This document shows positions 7,716-15,548 of a stretch of 64,000 bases of DNA, piece after piece. The DNA comes from Herbidospora cretacea (GTDB lineage: Bacteria; Actinomycetota; Actinomycetes; Streptosporangiales; Streptosporangiaceae): contig NZ_BBXG01000024.1 in NCBI RefSeq assembly GCF_001570605.1, positions 62,001-126,000 on the forward strand, written 5' to 3'. Below the pieces are notes generated by a model, which did no database searches, was not told the origin of the DNA, and was given only the letters and a program-made list of their open reading frames with translations. Both the position numbers and the translations under genes were made by a program. Numbering within the stretch: the first letter of the stretch is position 1; each line of letters opens with the position of its first letter.

Positions 7716-9299
7716 ATGTCCGCGACCGGTCCTGAAGACGTCGTCATCGCCGGAGCAGGGCCCAACGGGCTGATGCTGGCCTGCGAGCTCAGCCTGGCCG
7801 GAGTGCGGCCCCTGGTCATCGAGCGGCTGCCCGGACGGACCGAGGAGAACCGGGCCAACGGTCTGGTCGGTCAGGTCGTGCGCATGCTCGACCGCCGCGA
7901 CCTGTACGAACGCCTCAGCGGCAGCGCCGGTCCACCCCGGCCTGGGCCCTCGTTCGTGTTCGGCGCGATGCCGCTGGACCTCCGCGCCCTGGACGACAAT
8001 CCCCTCTACGGGCTGCCGGTGCCGCAGCGCCGCATCGAGCAGGTCCTGGAGGAACGTGCCGCCGAACTCGGCGTCGAGATCCGCCGGGGACACGAACTCA
8101 CCGGGCTGTCGCAGGACGAGCAGGAGGTCACCGCCGAGGTCACCGGGCCCGCCGGACCCTACCGGCTGCGCGCCCGCTACCTGGTCGGGGCCGACGGCGG
8201 GCGCAGCCTCACGCGCAAGCTGACGGGCATCGGCTTCCCCGGCGTCACCACCGACGAGACCGTCTCCCGCACGGCGCACGTCAGCCTCCCGCCCGCGATC
8301 ATCGACGCGGCCACCGGCGGCCTGGACGTGCCCGGCTACGGGATCATCCCGCCGTTCATGCACCACCGCACCGAACGCGGCCTGTTCGTGTTCGCCCCCT
8401 TCGCCGCCGGCTCACCCCTGGTCAGCACCACCGAATGGGATCCGGGCCACGTCGGCGACCGGCCGTTCACCGTGGCGGAACTGCGGGAGAGCGCCCGGCG
8501 CGTGCTCGGGGCCGACCTTCCGCTCGGCCCGCCCGAGGGCGAGGGCCCCCACCTGCTGCGCCGGTTGACCGGCCGCAACACCCGGCTGGCCGACCGGTTC
8601 CGCGAACGCCGGGTCCTGCTGGTCGGCGACGCCGCCCACGTCCACGCCGCGATCGGCGGCCCCGGCCTCAACCTCGGGTTGCAGGACGCGATCAACCTCG
8701 GCTGGAAGCTCGCCGCCGAGATCCACGGCTGGGCCCCGCCCGGCCTGCTGGACAGCTACGAGACCGAGCGCCGCCCGGCCGCCCGGCGCGTGGTGATGCA
8801 CACCCAGGCGCAGACCGCGCTGATCAAGCCCGGCGCCGAGGTCACCGCGCTCCGCGAACTGTTCACCGAACTGCTCGCCGACCGGCGCAACGTCCAGCGC
8901 ATCGCCGACATGATGGCCGGGGCCGACGTCCACTACGACATGGGCGGCGACGACCCCCACCCGCTGGTCGGCCGATGGGCCCCCGACCTGCTGCTGGACA
9001 CCCCGTCCGGGCAGGTCCCGCTCGCCCGCCTCACCGCGGCCGCCCGGCCGCTGCTGCTGGACCTGACCGAGGACGCCGGTGCGGCCAAGGAGGCGGCGGC
9101 CTGGCACGACCGGGTCGACACCCTCACCACGAGCTGCCCCGACCCGAATCCCCCTGCCACCGCCCTGCTCCTGCGGCCCGACGGCTACGTCGCCTGGGCC
9201 TCGGCCGCCGCCCGCCCCGATTCCCGGGAGCGTGGGGCCCTCCGCGCGGCCCTGACCCGGTGGTTCGGGCCCGCCGTGCTCAGCCGCCCAGCCCGTTGA
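7716..9299 (+). CDS. FAD-dependent aromatic monooxygenase (class A flavoprotein, PheA/TfdB/Rox-like)
   Basis: A 527-residue flavin hydroxylase. GAGPNGLMLACEL is the N-terminal GxGxxG FAD site (residue ~12), GADGGRS the DG motif, and GDAAHVHAAIGGPGLNLGLQ the GD motif that binds the FAD ribityl chain. The thioredoxin-like C-terminal domain is present as far as SRPAR. The start at 7716 has a strong GGAGGA site 5 bp upstream. The family hydroxylates phenolic or polyketide substrates or inactivates rifamycin-type drugs; downstream of a TetR gene, a xenobiotic-inducible role is plausible but not shown. Its last 20 bp overlap the convergent small gene. Confidence 0.9.
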   Translation: MSATGPEDVVIAGAGPNGLMLACELSLAGVRPLVIERLPGRTEENRANGLVGQVVRMLDRRDLYERLSGSAGPPRPGPSFVFGAMPLDLRALDDNPLYGLPVPQRRIEQVLEERAAELGVEIRRGHELTGLSQDEQEVTAEVTGPAGPYRLRARYLVGADGGRSLTRKLTGIGFPGVTTDETVSRTAHVSLPPAIIDAATGGLDVPGYGIIPPFMHHRTERGLFVFAPFAAGSPLVSTTEWDPGHVGDRPFTVAELRESARRVLGADLPLGPPEGEGPHLLRRLTGRNTRLADRFRERRVLLVGDAAHVHAAIGGPGLNLGLQDAINLGWKLAAEIHGWAPPGLLDSYETERRPAARRVVMHTQAQTALIKPGAEVTALRELFTELLADRRNVQRIADMMAGADVHYDMGGDDPHPLVGRWAPDLLLDTPSGQVPLARLTAAARPLLLDLTEDAGAAKEAAAWHDRVDTLTTSCPDPNPPATALLLRPDGYVAWASAAARPDSRERGALRAALTRWFGPAVLSRPAR

Positions 9300-9435
9300 A
9301 GGCGTTCACCAGGGTCGGCAGGATGGCCGCCGCGAGGCCGGCCGCGACCAGGTTGAAGCGGGCGCCGATGTTGAGCGCGGCCAGGACGAACAGAACGAAC
9401 GCGATCAAGTAGCAGAGCAGCTCGAACACGGCCAT
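9280..9435 (-). CDS. Small membrane protein of unknown function (51 aa)
   Basis: A 51-residue hydrophobic protein beginning MAVFELLCYLIAFVLFVLAA, followed by a short polar turn (NIGARF) and a second hydrophobic stretch (LVAAGLAAAILPTLV), so one or two membrane segments. A GGAGG site 9 bp before the ATG at 9435 supports translation and decides this start over the longer frame. The 3' end overlaps the monooxygenase by 20 bp on the other strand. Confidence 0.72.
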   Translation of the reverse strand: MAVFELLCYLIAFVLFVLAALNIGARFNLVAAGLAAAILPTLVNAFNGLGG

Positions 9436-9539
9436 GATCAGGTACCTCCGGATAGGAACGCCGACCACCTCTGGTCGACGGCCTACGGTGCTGCCCACAC
9501 ATCGGCGGTGTGATCATCCCTGTGCGATCTTTCTTGGGC

Positions 9540-9561
9540 GGCGGGGCCGATCCGCCCCGCC
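9540..9561 (-). terminator. GC-rich hairpin downstream of the acetamidase gene
   Basis: Inverted repeat GGCGGGGC/GCCCCGCC with a 6-base loop, 14 bp past the acetamidase stop. There is no clear T-run, so termination is only probable. Confidence 0.45.
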
Positions 9562-9574
9562 ACCCCTTCGCCGA

Positions 9575-10837
9575 TCAGTGACGACGGCCCCTGAAGACGT
9601 TCTTCGGGATGTGGCCCGTCACGACCTGGGTCCGGTCGACGACCTCGGCGTTGTGGTAGTTCACCGCGATCGAGGCGAACGAGTAGGCCTTCGGGACGGT
9701 CAGGCCCTGGGTGGTGACGAGGAAGTCGACGGTCTTCTCCACGGCGATCCGCATGGCGCGGTCGAGGTCCCAGTGGATGCCCATCATGATCCAGTGGTCG
9801 TCGTTCTCGGCCCAGGGCAGTTCGGTCTCGGTGTTCTTGATCACGGTGATGCGGAACGTGCCGGACAGGGAGTGTTCGACGGCGGTGCCGCTGACCTCGC
9901 CGTCGCCCTGGCAGCTGTGCGGGTCGCCGATGAAGATCTGCGCGCCGGGCTGGAAGACCGGCAGGAAGAGCGTCGTGCCGACGTTGAGGTCGCGGACGTC
10001 CATGTTGCCGCCGAACTTGCCCGGAGGCGTGGAGTTCTGCACGCCGGTGGCGGGCGGCGGCTCGTTCTCGGTGTTGCCGATGAACTCGCCCGTCGGGGAG
10101 GCGACCGCGATGATCCCCATGAACTTCTGGGTCGGGATGATGATGTCCTCGCCGAAGAAGACGACCTCCTCGCCGCGGTGCGTCCCGGTTCGGTAGAGGT
10201 GGGTGCGGACGTCCGGCCAGACGCCGGCCGGGAGGCCCGGCGGGATGTCGGCGGGGATGTCGAGGCCCCGGTCGCCCTCGCGCCAGCCCGGGTAGAAGGT
10301 GGCCATGACGCCGCCGGTCGGGGCGGTGTTGTTGAAGCCGTAGGGCACCCGGGTGTCGACCTCGAGGATGTCGATCGCGATGGTGTCGCCCGGCTCGGCG
10401 CCCTCGACGTAGATCGGGCCGGTCAGGACGTGGCCGCCGTACCGCCTGCCGGTGGCCTCGCGCTCGGGGAGGGTCTGCCAGAACGCCACGCCGTCGCGGA
10501 GGATCTCGTGGGGCTTGACGCCGAAGGCGCCGAAGTAGTCGTTCGGGTGGATGGCCGAGTTGGTGAAGCCCTGGTGGGAGAGGGTGTCGACGCGGACGGT
10601 CTGGCCCGATCTCATCGTGAGGCCGGGGGTCCAGCCGATCGGGTAGCCGCCCCAGTGCAGTTTGTCGGGGGTGGACTTGAGGTGGTGGTCCCACTTGCCG
10701 GGCTTGGGACGGCCGGGGCCGCCCTTCTCTCCGGGTGAGGCTTGGGCGGGGGTGGGGACGGCGGCGGCGAACGTCGCGGCCAGACCGGCGGCCAGCAGGC
10801 TTCGGCGGCTCGCCGAGCTCCAGTGGTTGGCGGAAAT
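9575..10837 (-). CDS. Tat-exported acetamidase/formamidase family protein; no standard start codon
   Basis: About 420 residues. The C-terminal ~350 residues are an FmdA/AmdA acetamidase/formamidase domain (GFTNSAIHPNDYFGAFG, GDPHSCQGDGEVSGTAVE, the Asp/His/Cys cluster of this family). Upstream of the first in-frame ATG (10615) the frame continues with HHLKSTPDKLHWGGYPIGW, which belongs to the enzyme, and with a twin-arginine signal SASRRSLLAAGLAATFAAA. No ATG, GTG or TTG precedes the signal in this frame. ATT at 10835-10837 sits 6 bp after a GGGATGGGAG ribosome site and would give SANHWSSASRRSLL. Either ATT initiates or a one-base frameshift separates the ATG at 10850 from the signal. It hydrolyses formamide or short amides outside the membrane by family inference. 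Confidence 0.82.
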   Translation of the reverse strand: MSANHWSSASRRSLLAAGLAATFAAAVPTPAQASPGEKGGPGRPKPGKWDHHLKSTPDKLHWGGYPIGWTPGLTMRSGQTVRVDTLSHQGFTNSAIHPNDYFGAFGVKPHEILRDGVAFWQTLPEREATGRRYGGHVLTGPIYVEGAEPGDTIAIDILEVDTRVPYGFNNTAPTGGVMATFYPGWREGDRGLDIPADIPPGLPAGVWPDVRTHLYRTGTHRGEEVVFFGEDIIIPTQKFMGIIAVASPTGEFIGNTENEPPPATGVQNSTPPGKFGGNMDVRDLNVGTTLFLPVFQPGAQIFIGDPHSCQGDGEVSGTAVEHSLSGTFRITVIKNTETELPWAENDDHWIMMGIHWDLDRAMRIAVEKTVDFLVTTQGLTVPKAYSFASIAVNYHNAEVVDRTQVVTGHIPKNVFRGRRH

Positions 10838-11050
10838 GGTGGACTCCCATCCCTGAACGCGATGATGATCATCGGGGGTGGCTCCACAGTGACCCGGGGG
10901 TGTTTCGGCCTCTTAACGGTCGTGCAAAATCCGGTGTGTTTACGACCATGGTGCCCCGCCTTGGGCGCGGCGTCCTATTGGCGGACACGTGTGCGACCAT
11001 CGATACTCTCCGTAACTGTCGGCTCGACCTGCACAGCGGAGAGTGACTTG

Positions 11051-11215
11051 ATGAAGAAGACGTTCGCAGCGGCTCTGCTCGCGCTGGGCCTGGCGGGGAT
11101 CGCCGCCCCCGCGCACGCCGCCGACGCTCCCGGGCTGCTCTTCGACGACGTCATCTCCATCCCGGGGAACCTGCTTCAGGTCAACGTCCTGCCGATCTTC
11201 CCCGCGGGTGGTTGA
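11051..11215 (+). CDS. Very small secreted peptide (54 aa)
   Basis: A 54-residue product: a clean Sec signal (MKKTFAAALLALGLAGIAA, cleavage near AHA-ADAPG, residue ~24) and a mature peptide of about 31 residues, DAPGLLFDDVISIPGNLLQ followed by VNVLPIFPAGG. It is hydrophobic, Cys-free and proline/glycine-bearing. The first base of the ATG is preceded by a GGAGAG site. Its size and amphipathic look recall small cell-surface or aerial-hyphae peptides, but there is no chaplin or rodlin motif. Function unknown. Confidence 0.7.
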   Translation: MKKTFAAALLALGLAGIAAPAHAADAPGLLFDDVISIPGNLLQVNVLPIFPAGG

Positions 11216-11343
11216 GCCCGGGATGTTTGGGGCCCTCCGGCCGGGTACGGGCAGCAGATAGATCACAGGCCCGTATCGGGCGTTCGGCGGCAGAGGGGGT
11301 TCGTCGAGCGGCCGGTGCGGGCCTTCTCACATCGGAGATCATC

Positions 11344-11949
11344 GTGCGAGCTCTCGTCATCAACTGCACGCTCAAACCGTCGCCCGCGCCGTCCAACACC
11401 GAGGCGCTGGCCGACGTCGTCAGCGCCGAACTGCGCCGGCGCGGGGTCGAGGTCGAGACGGTCCGGGCGGTCGACCTCGACATCCGTCCCGGCGTGAAGA
11501 CCGACATGGGGCCGGGTGACGACTGGCCCGCCGTCCACGACAAGCTGCTGCGGTCGGAGATCCTCGTCATCGCCACGCCGACCTGGGTGGGACATCCGTC
11601 CTCGGTGGCGCAGCGGGTGATCGAGCGCATGGACGCGATGATCTCCGAGACCGACGACGACGGGCGGCCGGTCGCGTACAACCGGGTCGCCGGGGTCGTG
11701 AACACCGGGAACGAGGACGGCGCGCACCACGTGATCAGCGAGGTCAGCGGGGCGCTCGTCGACATCGGCTATACCATCCCCGGCCAGGCCTGGACCTACT
11801 GGCACCTCGGGCCCGGCGCCGGGCCCGACTACCTCGACGACCAGACCGGGCACGACTGGTCGGACAAGACCGGCCGCGCGATGGCCGCCAACCTGGTCGC
11901 CGTCGCCGAGGCCCTCGCCGCCCATCCGATGAGCGCGCCGCCCGAATGA
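11344..11949 (+). CDS. Flavodoxin/NADPH-dependent FMN reductase family protein
   Basis: A 201-residue flavodoxin-like protein. LVINCTLKPSPAPSNTEALAD is the N-terminal beta-alpha FMN phosphate loop with the SNT motif; ATPTWVGHPSSVAQRVIERMD is the isoalloxazine-side loop. GTG at 11344 with GGAG 6 bp upstream is preferred to the longer frame, because the protein pattern starts there (RALVINC). It probably reduces FMN or quinone-like substrates with NAD(P)H. Its stop region overlaps a possible ATG of the next gene. Confidence 0.87.
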   Translation: MRALVINCTLKPSPAPSNTEALADVVSAELRRRGVEVETVRAVDLDIRPGVKTDMGPGDDWPAVHDKLLRSEILVIATPTWVGHPSSVAQRVIERMDAMISETDDDGRPVAYNRVAGVVNTGNEDGAHHVISEVSGALVDIGYTIPGQAWTYWHLGPGAGPDYLDDQTGHDWSDKTGRAMAANLVAVAEALAAHPMSAPPE

Positions 11950-12026
11950 CGGAAGGCATGTTTCCGCCGCCGCAGGGCAGTGACCACTCTTCGGCTGGGC
12001 AGGCGCGGGCTGACAGGAGAACGCCA

Positions 12027-12482
12027 ATGGACCATGGCTTAGCGGGAACCCCGGCTCGTCGTGGCTTTCGCCGGCGCGTCCGGCGGATCCGGGCCAGGAG
12101 CCGGCGGGAAGAAGGCATCCGGCTGCATCCCGCCACGCTCCGCTCCATCTCCCTGCGAGGCCTGGCGATCCGATTCGCCGTCGGCGCGGCGATCCTCGTC
12201 GTCGCCGGTCTGGTCGGCAACCGATGGGGAGCCGTGGCCGGCGGTCTGTTCCTCGCCTTTCCCGCCCTCCTGGCCGCCGCCCTCACCCGGGTCAAGGGCT
12301 GGAAGCCCACGATCAGGGACGCCAAGGGGCTGGTCCTCGGCGCGGCGTGCCTGATCGGGTTCGCCGGCTGCGTCTGGGGCCTGGCCGTGACCCTGCCCGC
12401 GTGGCTCGCCCTGGTGATCGCCATCATGGTGTGGACCGTGATGGCCGACGTCCTCTACCTCAACCCCGGACGCCGGGCGTAG
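12027..12482 (+). CDS. DUF3147-like small membrane protein
   Basis: A 151-residue protein with an Arg-rich cytoplasmic start (RRVRRIRARSRREEG) and about four hydrophobic segments (LAIRFAVGAAILVVAGLVG, GGLFLAFPALLAAALTRVKG, LVLGAACLIGFAGCVWGLAV, ALVIAIMVWTVMADVLY). The arrangement matches DUF3147 membrane proteins. ATG 12027 with a GGAGA site 7 bp upstream is preferred; the alternative ATG 11946 overlaps the upstream stop (ATGA). Function unknown. Confidence 0.78.
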   Translation: MDHGLAGTPARRGFRRRVRRIRARSRREEGIRLHPATLRSISLRGLAIRFAVGAAILVVAGLVGNRWGAVAGGLFLAFPALLAAALTRVKGWKPTIRDAKGLVLGAACLIGFAGCVWGLAVTLPAWLALVIAIMVWTVMADVLYLNPGRRA

Positions 12483-12574
12483 CGTCGACGCCCGAGGTGA
12501 GCGCCTTGAGGAACTCCGGCAGTTCGGCGCTCATACCCAGGTGGCGGGACCCGTGGATGAGGTAGTCCAATGGT

Positions 12575-13957
12575 TCAGCCGAGATCGGCGACCTTGGCGC
12601 GGACCCCCGTGCTCAGGCCGTTGAGGATCCGGCCCGCTCGGCCGTCGGTGGAGGTCCTCAGGAGACCGGCGATGACCTCGGGCGTCACGTGTTCGAGCAC
12701 GGCACGGGCCCTGGCCAGGGTCATCGCCTCAAGGAGGCGGGTGGCGGCGTCGGTGACGCCGAGTGCGCTCATCAGCCTTCCGGCGGTGCGTTCGCTCATG
12801 TCGGCGAGCAGGCGTGCGCCCCTGGCGGGAGGCAGGGCCCGCAGGACGGTGGCCGCTCCGTCGGGTCCCATGAAAGCCAGGATCCGGCCGGCGCGGTCGG
12901 TCGGGATGGCCGTCAGCGCCGCGGCCGCCTCGGCGGGGCGGGTCGCCACCATGTCGTCGAGTTCCTGAGCTGCTTGGCGCGGTTCCATCCGCGCGTAGGG
13001 GACGGTCCGCCGATCCGGCGGGTCTGCCTGTTCGACCCGCCGGATCGGGGTCTCCTTCGGCGGGACGGGCTTCGGGACCGGCCTCGCGACCGGCCTCGGG
13101 CCGGGTCTGGGGGCGGGTCTGGGGGTGGGCCTCGGGGCCGGTGTCTGGGCGGGTCTCTGGATGGGCGGGGCGAGGATCGCGTCCAGCCGGGCCGCCAGGC
13201 TCTGGGCGTCGAGGCGGCGGCCGGGGTCCCTGGGGAGCACGGCCGTCAGGGCGTCGTACAGGGGACCGGGACGGCGGGCCGCCGGGAGGGGGTCGCTCAG
13301 GATGGCGAAGAACGTGGCCGGCACGCTGCCCCGGCGGAACGGCGAGTAGCCCTCCAGCGCGTGGAGGAACGTCACGCCGAACGACCACAGGTCGGCCGCC
13401 GGGGACTGGGCGTGGTCGTTGACCCGCTCGGGGGCCATGTACTCGACCGTGCCGAGCAGCAGGCCCGTGGCGGTGACGCCGCTCTCGCCGACGATGCGGG
13501 CGATGCCGAAGTCGACCAGGCAGACCTGTTGGTCATGGGTGACGACGATGTTCGCGGGCTTGATGTCGCGGTGGAGCACACCGACCCGGTGGACGGCCAT
13601 CAGGCCGCCCAGCACCTGTCGGGCGAGCGCGGCCACCTCGTGTTCGGTGCGGCGGCCGGCCTCGATCCACTGTTCCAGCGTGGTGCCCTCGATGTAGGCC
13701 ATCACGATCCAGGGCGTGCCGTCGTCGTCGAGGAACCAGTCGTAGACCGGGACCACCGCCGGGTGGTGCACCGACGCCGCCGCCCGCGCCTCGCGCAGCG
13801 CGCGCTGGCGCTGGGTCTCGACGGCCTCCCGGCCGCCCGACAGGGTGATCCGTTTGAGCGCGACGCGGCGGCCGAGCATCGTGTCCTGGGCCACCCAGAC
13901 GGTGCCCATGCCGCCCGCACCGAGCTGCCTGATCAGCTCGTATCTGTCTTTGATCAT
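12575..13957 (-). CDS. Soluble Ser/Thr protein kinase with C-terminal MgtE-N-like helical repeats
   Basis: A 460-residue kinase. The catalytic domain spans residues 1-265: GAGGMG loop at 13-18, Lys35, HRDIKPAN with Asp131, and DFG Asp149. A Pro/Arg-rich linker of PRPxPRP repeats (~275-310) follows. The C-terminal ~130 residues are short Ala/Leu helices (MEPRQAAQELDDMVATRPA, IPTDRAGRILAFMGPDGA, LPPARGARLLADMSERTA), which read as repeats of the superhelical MgtE N-terminal domain. There is no transmembrane segment, unlike most PknB-type kinases. It lies 7 bp downstream of the DUF4407 gene and divergent from the GTPase genes, so it probably regulates that cassette. Confidence 0.88.
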   Translation of the reverse strand: MIKDRYELIRQLGAGGMGTVWVAQDTMLGRRVALKRITLSGGREAVETQRQRALREARAAASVHHPAVVPVYDWFLDDDGTPWIVMAYIEGTTLEQWIEAGRRTEHEVAALARQVLGGLMAVHRVGVLHRDIKPANIVVTHDQQVCLVDFGIARIVGESGVTATGLLLGTVEYMAPERVNDHAQSPAADLWSFGVTFLHALEGYSPFRRGSVPATFFAILSDPLPAARRPGPLYDALTAVLPRDPGRRLDAQSLAARLDAILAPPIQRPAQTPAPRPTPRPAPRPGPRPVARPVPKPVPPKETPIRRVEQADPPDRRTVPYARMEPRQAAQELDDMVATRPAEAAAALTAIPTDRAGRILAFMGPDGAATVLRALPPARGARLLADMSERTAGRLMSALGVTDAATRLLEAMTLARARAVLEHVTPEVIAGLLRTSTDGRAGRILNGLSTGVRAKVADLG

Positions 13958-13964
13958 GCGGCGT

Positions 13965-15353
13965 TCAGTGGTCGTCGTCGGGGAGGAGCTCCACTCCCCC
14001 GGGGCGGTCCATGCTGGAGAGCCTCGCGGCGCGGGTGTCGTTCATCCGGCGCAGCGCGTCGTCGTCGCCGCGCACGCCGCCCGTGCGGTCGGTGTGGTTG
14101 GGGCGTTCTTCCACGCTGGTGCCGGTGGGGCCGCGTTCGCCGGAGGTGGCCTGCGATCTCCAGCTGTCGCCGGTGTCGCCCGACCGCGACCAGACCCGCC
14201 AGATGCTGCCCGACCCGCCCGGATCGGAGTCGCCGCCGTCGGTCCTCGGGCCGGGGCCCGGGCCGTGGGTGAAACTGCCCCGGGCGCTGCGGAGCTCGTC
14301 CTTCTCGGCGAGGGCGAGCACCTTCTCGTAGTTGCCGGGCCGCATCATGAGCTTGATCGTGACCGGCAGGCACTCGATGAGGAGGAACAGCAGGAACAGC
14401 ACGATCCGGGCGGTGCTGAGCGTGGCGTCCTCACCGGTGACGTCGTCGAGCGCCTCCAGCCGGATCAGCAGGCCGTCGGTGACCAGGTTCTCGTCGTCGA
14501 AGGCGCTCTGCAGGCTGGACTGACGGTCCACCGCCAGGTCGAGCTGCCTCTGCGCCTTCGGCAGCTCCGCCTTGGCGCTGTCGAGCCTGCTCTTCTTCGC
14601 GTCCGCCCCGGCGTCGGTGAGTTCCTTCTTGCGGCTCTCGATCTGCCGGGTCAGCGAGGCGATGCGGGCCTGGCTGCGGTCGTAGGCCCTCTTGCTGCTC
14701 TGGGCGAGGGGGCCGTCGCCCTTCTTGGTGCAGCCCGCGCCGCCGTAGAGCTGGCACTGCCACTCCTTGTACTGCTTTTCGGCCCGCTTCTCCTCGTTGG
14801 CGCGGTCGGTCTGAAGACCCTTGATCTTCGCGTCCTGGGTGGGGTCGACCGGAACGTCTCCGCCGGAGGAAATGACCTGCTGGAGGCGGGTGACATCGGC
14901 GCGGAGCTCCTCGACGCTCTTGCCCATGGTGCCCTGTTCCTGCTCGCGCGCGAATGCCTCGGCGCGTTCCTGCTTGATTTCTACGATTTGTGCATCGATT
15001 TCCGATTTAAAGATTTGGAGCACGAGAGGCGTGGAGACGACCGCGCCGAGCAGGATGGCCATGAGGAGACGCGGCACCGCCAGCGCGAAGCGGCGCGGGC
15101 TGTCGCTCCGCATCGTGGTGACGAGCCACCGGTCGAGGCTCAGGATCATCAAGCCCCAGATCAGCGCGGCCGGGACGGCCAGCCAGGGGCTGAGGCCGAG
15201 GGCGCTCACGAGGGCGAAGCACATCGAGATCACGGCGATCACCGCCGTGGTCAGCACCGCGCCGCCGACACCCTCGAATTTGGCGCTTTCCCCTTTAAGG
15301 CGTGCCAGGACGTCCGGTCGCGCTCCGGATAACGCGATCAGAAAGCGCCTCAT
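13965..15353 (-). CDS. DUF4407 membrane protein with long coiled coil
   Basis: A 462-residue DUF4407 protein. Two or three N-terminal membrane helices (residues ~28-110: GGAVLTTAVIAVISMCFALV, WLAVPAALIWGLMILSLDRW, VPRLLMAILLGAVVSTPLVL) are followed by about 200 charged residues predicted to form coiled coils (IDAQIVEIKQERAEAFAREQ and onward), containing CxxxxCTKKG-type cysteines, and then another membrane helix (IVLFLLFLLIECLPVTIKLM). The C-terminal ~110 residues are cytoplasmic and disordered. It is co-transcribed with the Ser/Thr kinase and could be its substrate or sensor. Confidence 0.85.
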   Translation of the reverse strand: MRRFLIALSGARPDVLARLKGESAKFEGVGGAVLTTAVIAVISMCFALVSALGLSPWLAVPAALIWGLMILSLDRWLVTTMRSDSPRRFALAVPRLLMAILLGAVVSTPLVLQIFKSEIDAQIVEIKQERAEAFAREQEQGTMGKSVEELRADVTRLQQVISSGGDVPVDPTQDAKIKGLQTDRANEEKRAEKQYKEWQCQLYGGAGCTKKGDGPLAQSSKRAYDRSQARIASLTRQIESRKKELTDAGADAKKSRLDSAKAELPKAQRQLDLAVDRQSSLQSAFDDENLVTDGLLIRLEALDDVTGEDATLSTARIVLFLLFLLIECLPVTIKLMMRPGNYEKVLALAEKDELRSARGSFTHGPGPGPRTDGGDSDPGGSGSIWRVWSRSGDTGDSWRSQATSGERGPTGTSVEERPNHTDRTGGVRGDDDALRRMNDTRAARLSSMDRPGGVELLPDDDH

Positions 15354-15548
15354 GTTTTCCCCACCCCGTGGAGCTTCACGTTCCGTGCTGGGCCTAGATC
15401 CTCGCAGTCACGGCCAACCCCCGCTAGCCTAACTGGATTATCGCACTTCGCTTAAAACCGGGGAACTTCGCGCAATGATCTAAGAGTCGGTCATAGCTTC
15501 GGGATGCGATTTCGGCATCATCCCAAACCTATTTATGGCGTACCGCAA

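Noticed and set aside
12460..12534. A 24-codon minus-strand frame with protein-like composition past the kinase stop
   Set aside because: It lies entirely inside the 3' end of the DUF3147-like gene, has no ribosome site and no conserved motif; at most a relic of a longer kinase C-terminus.
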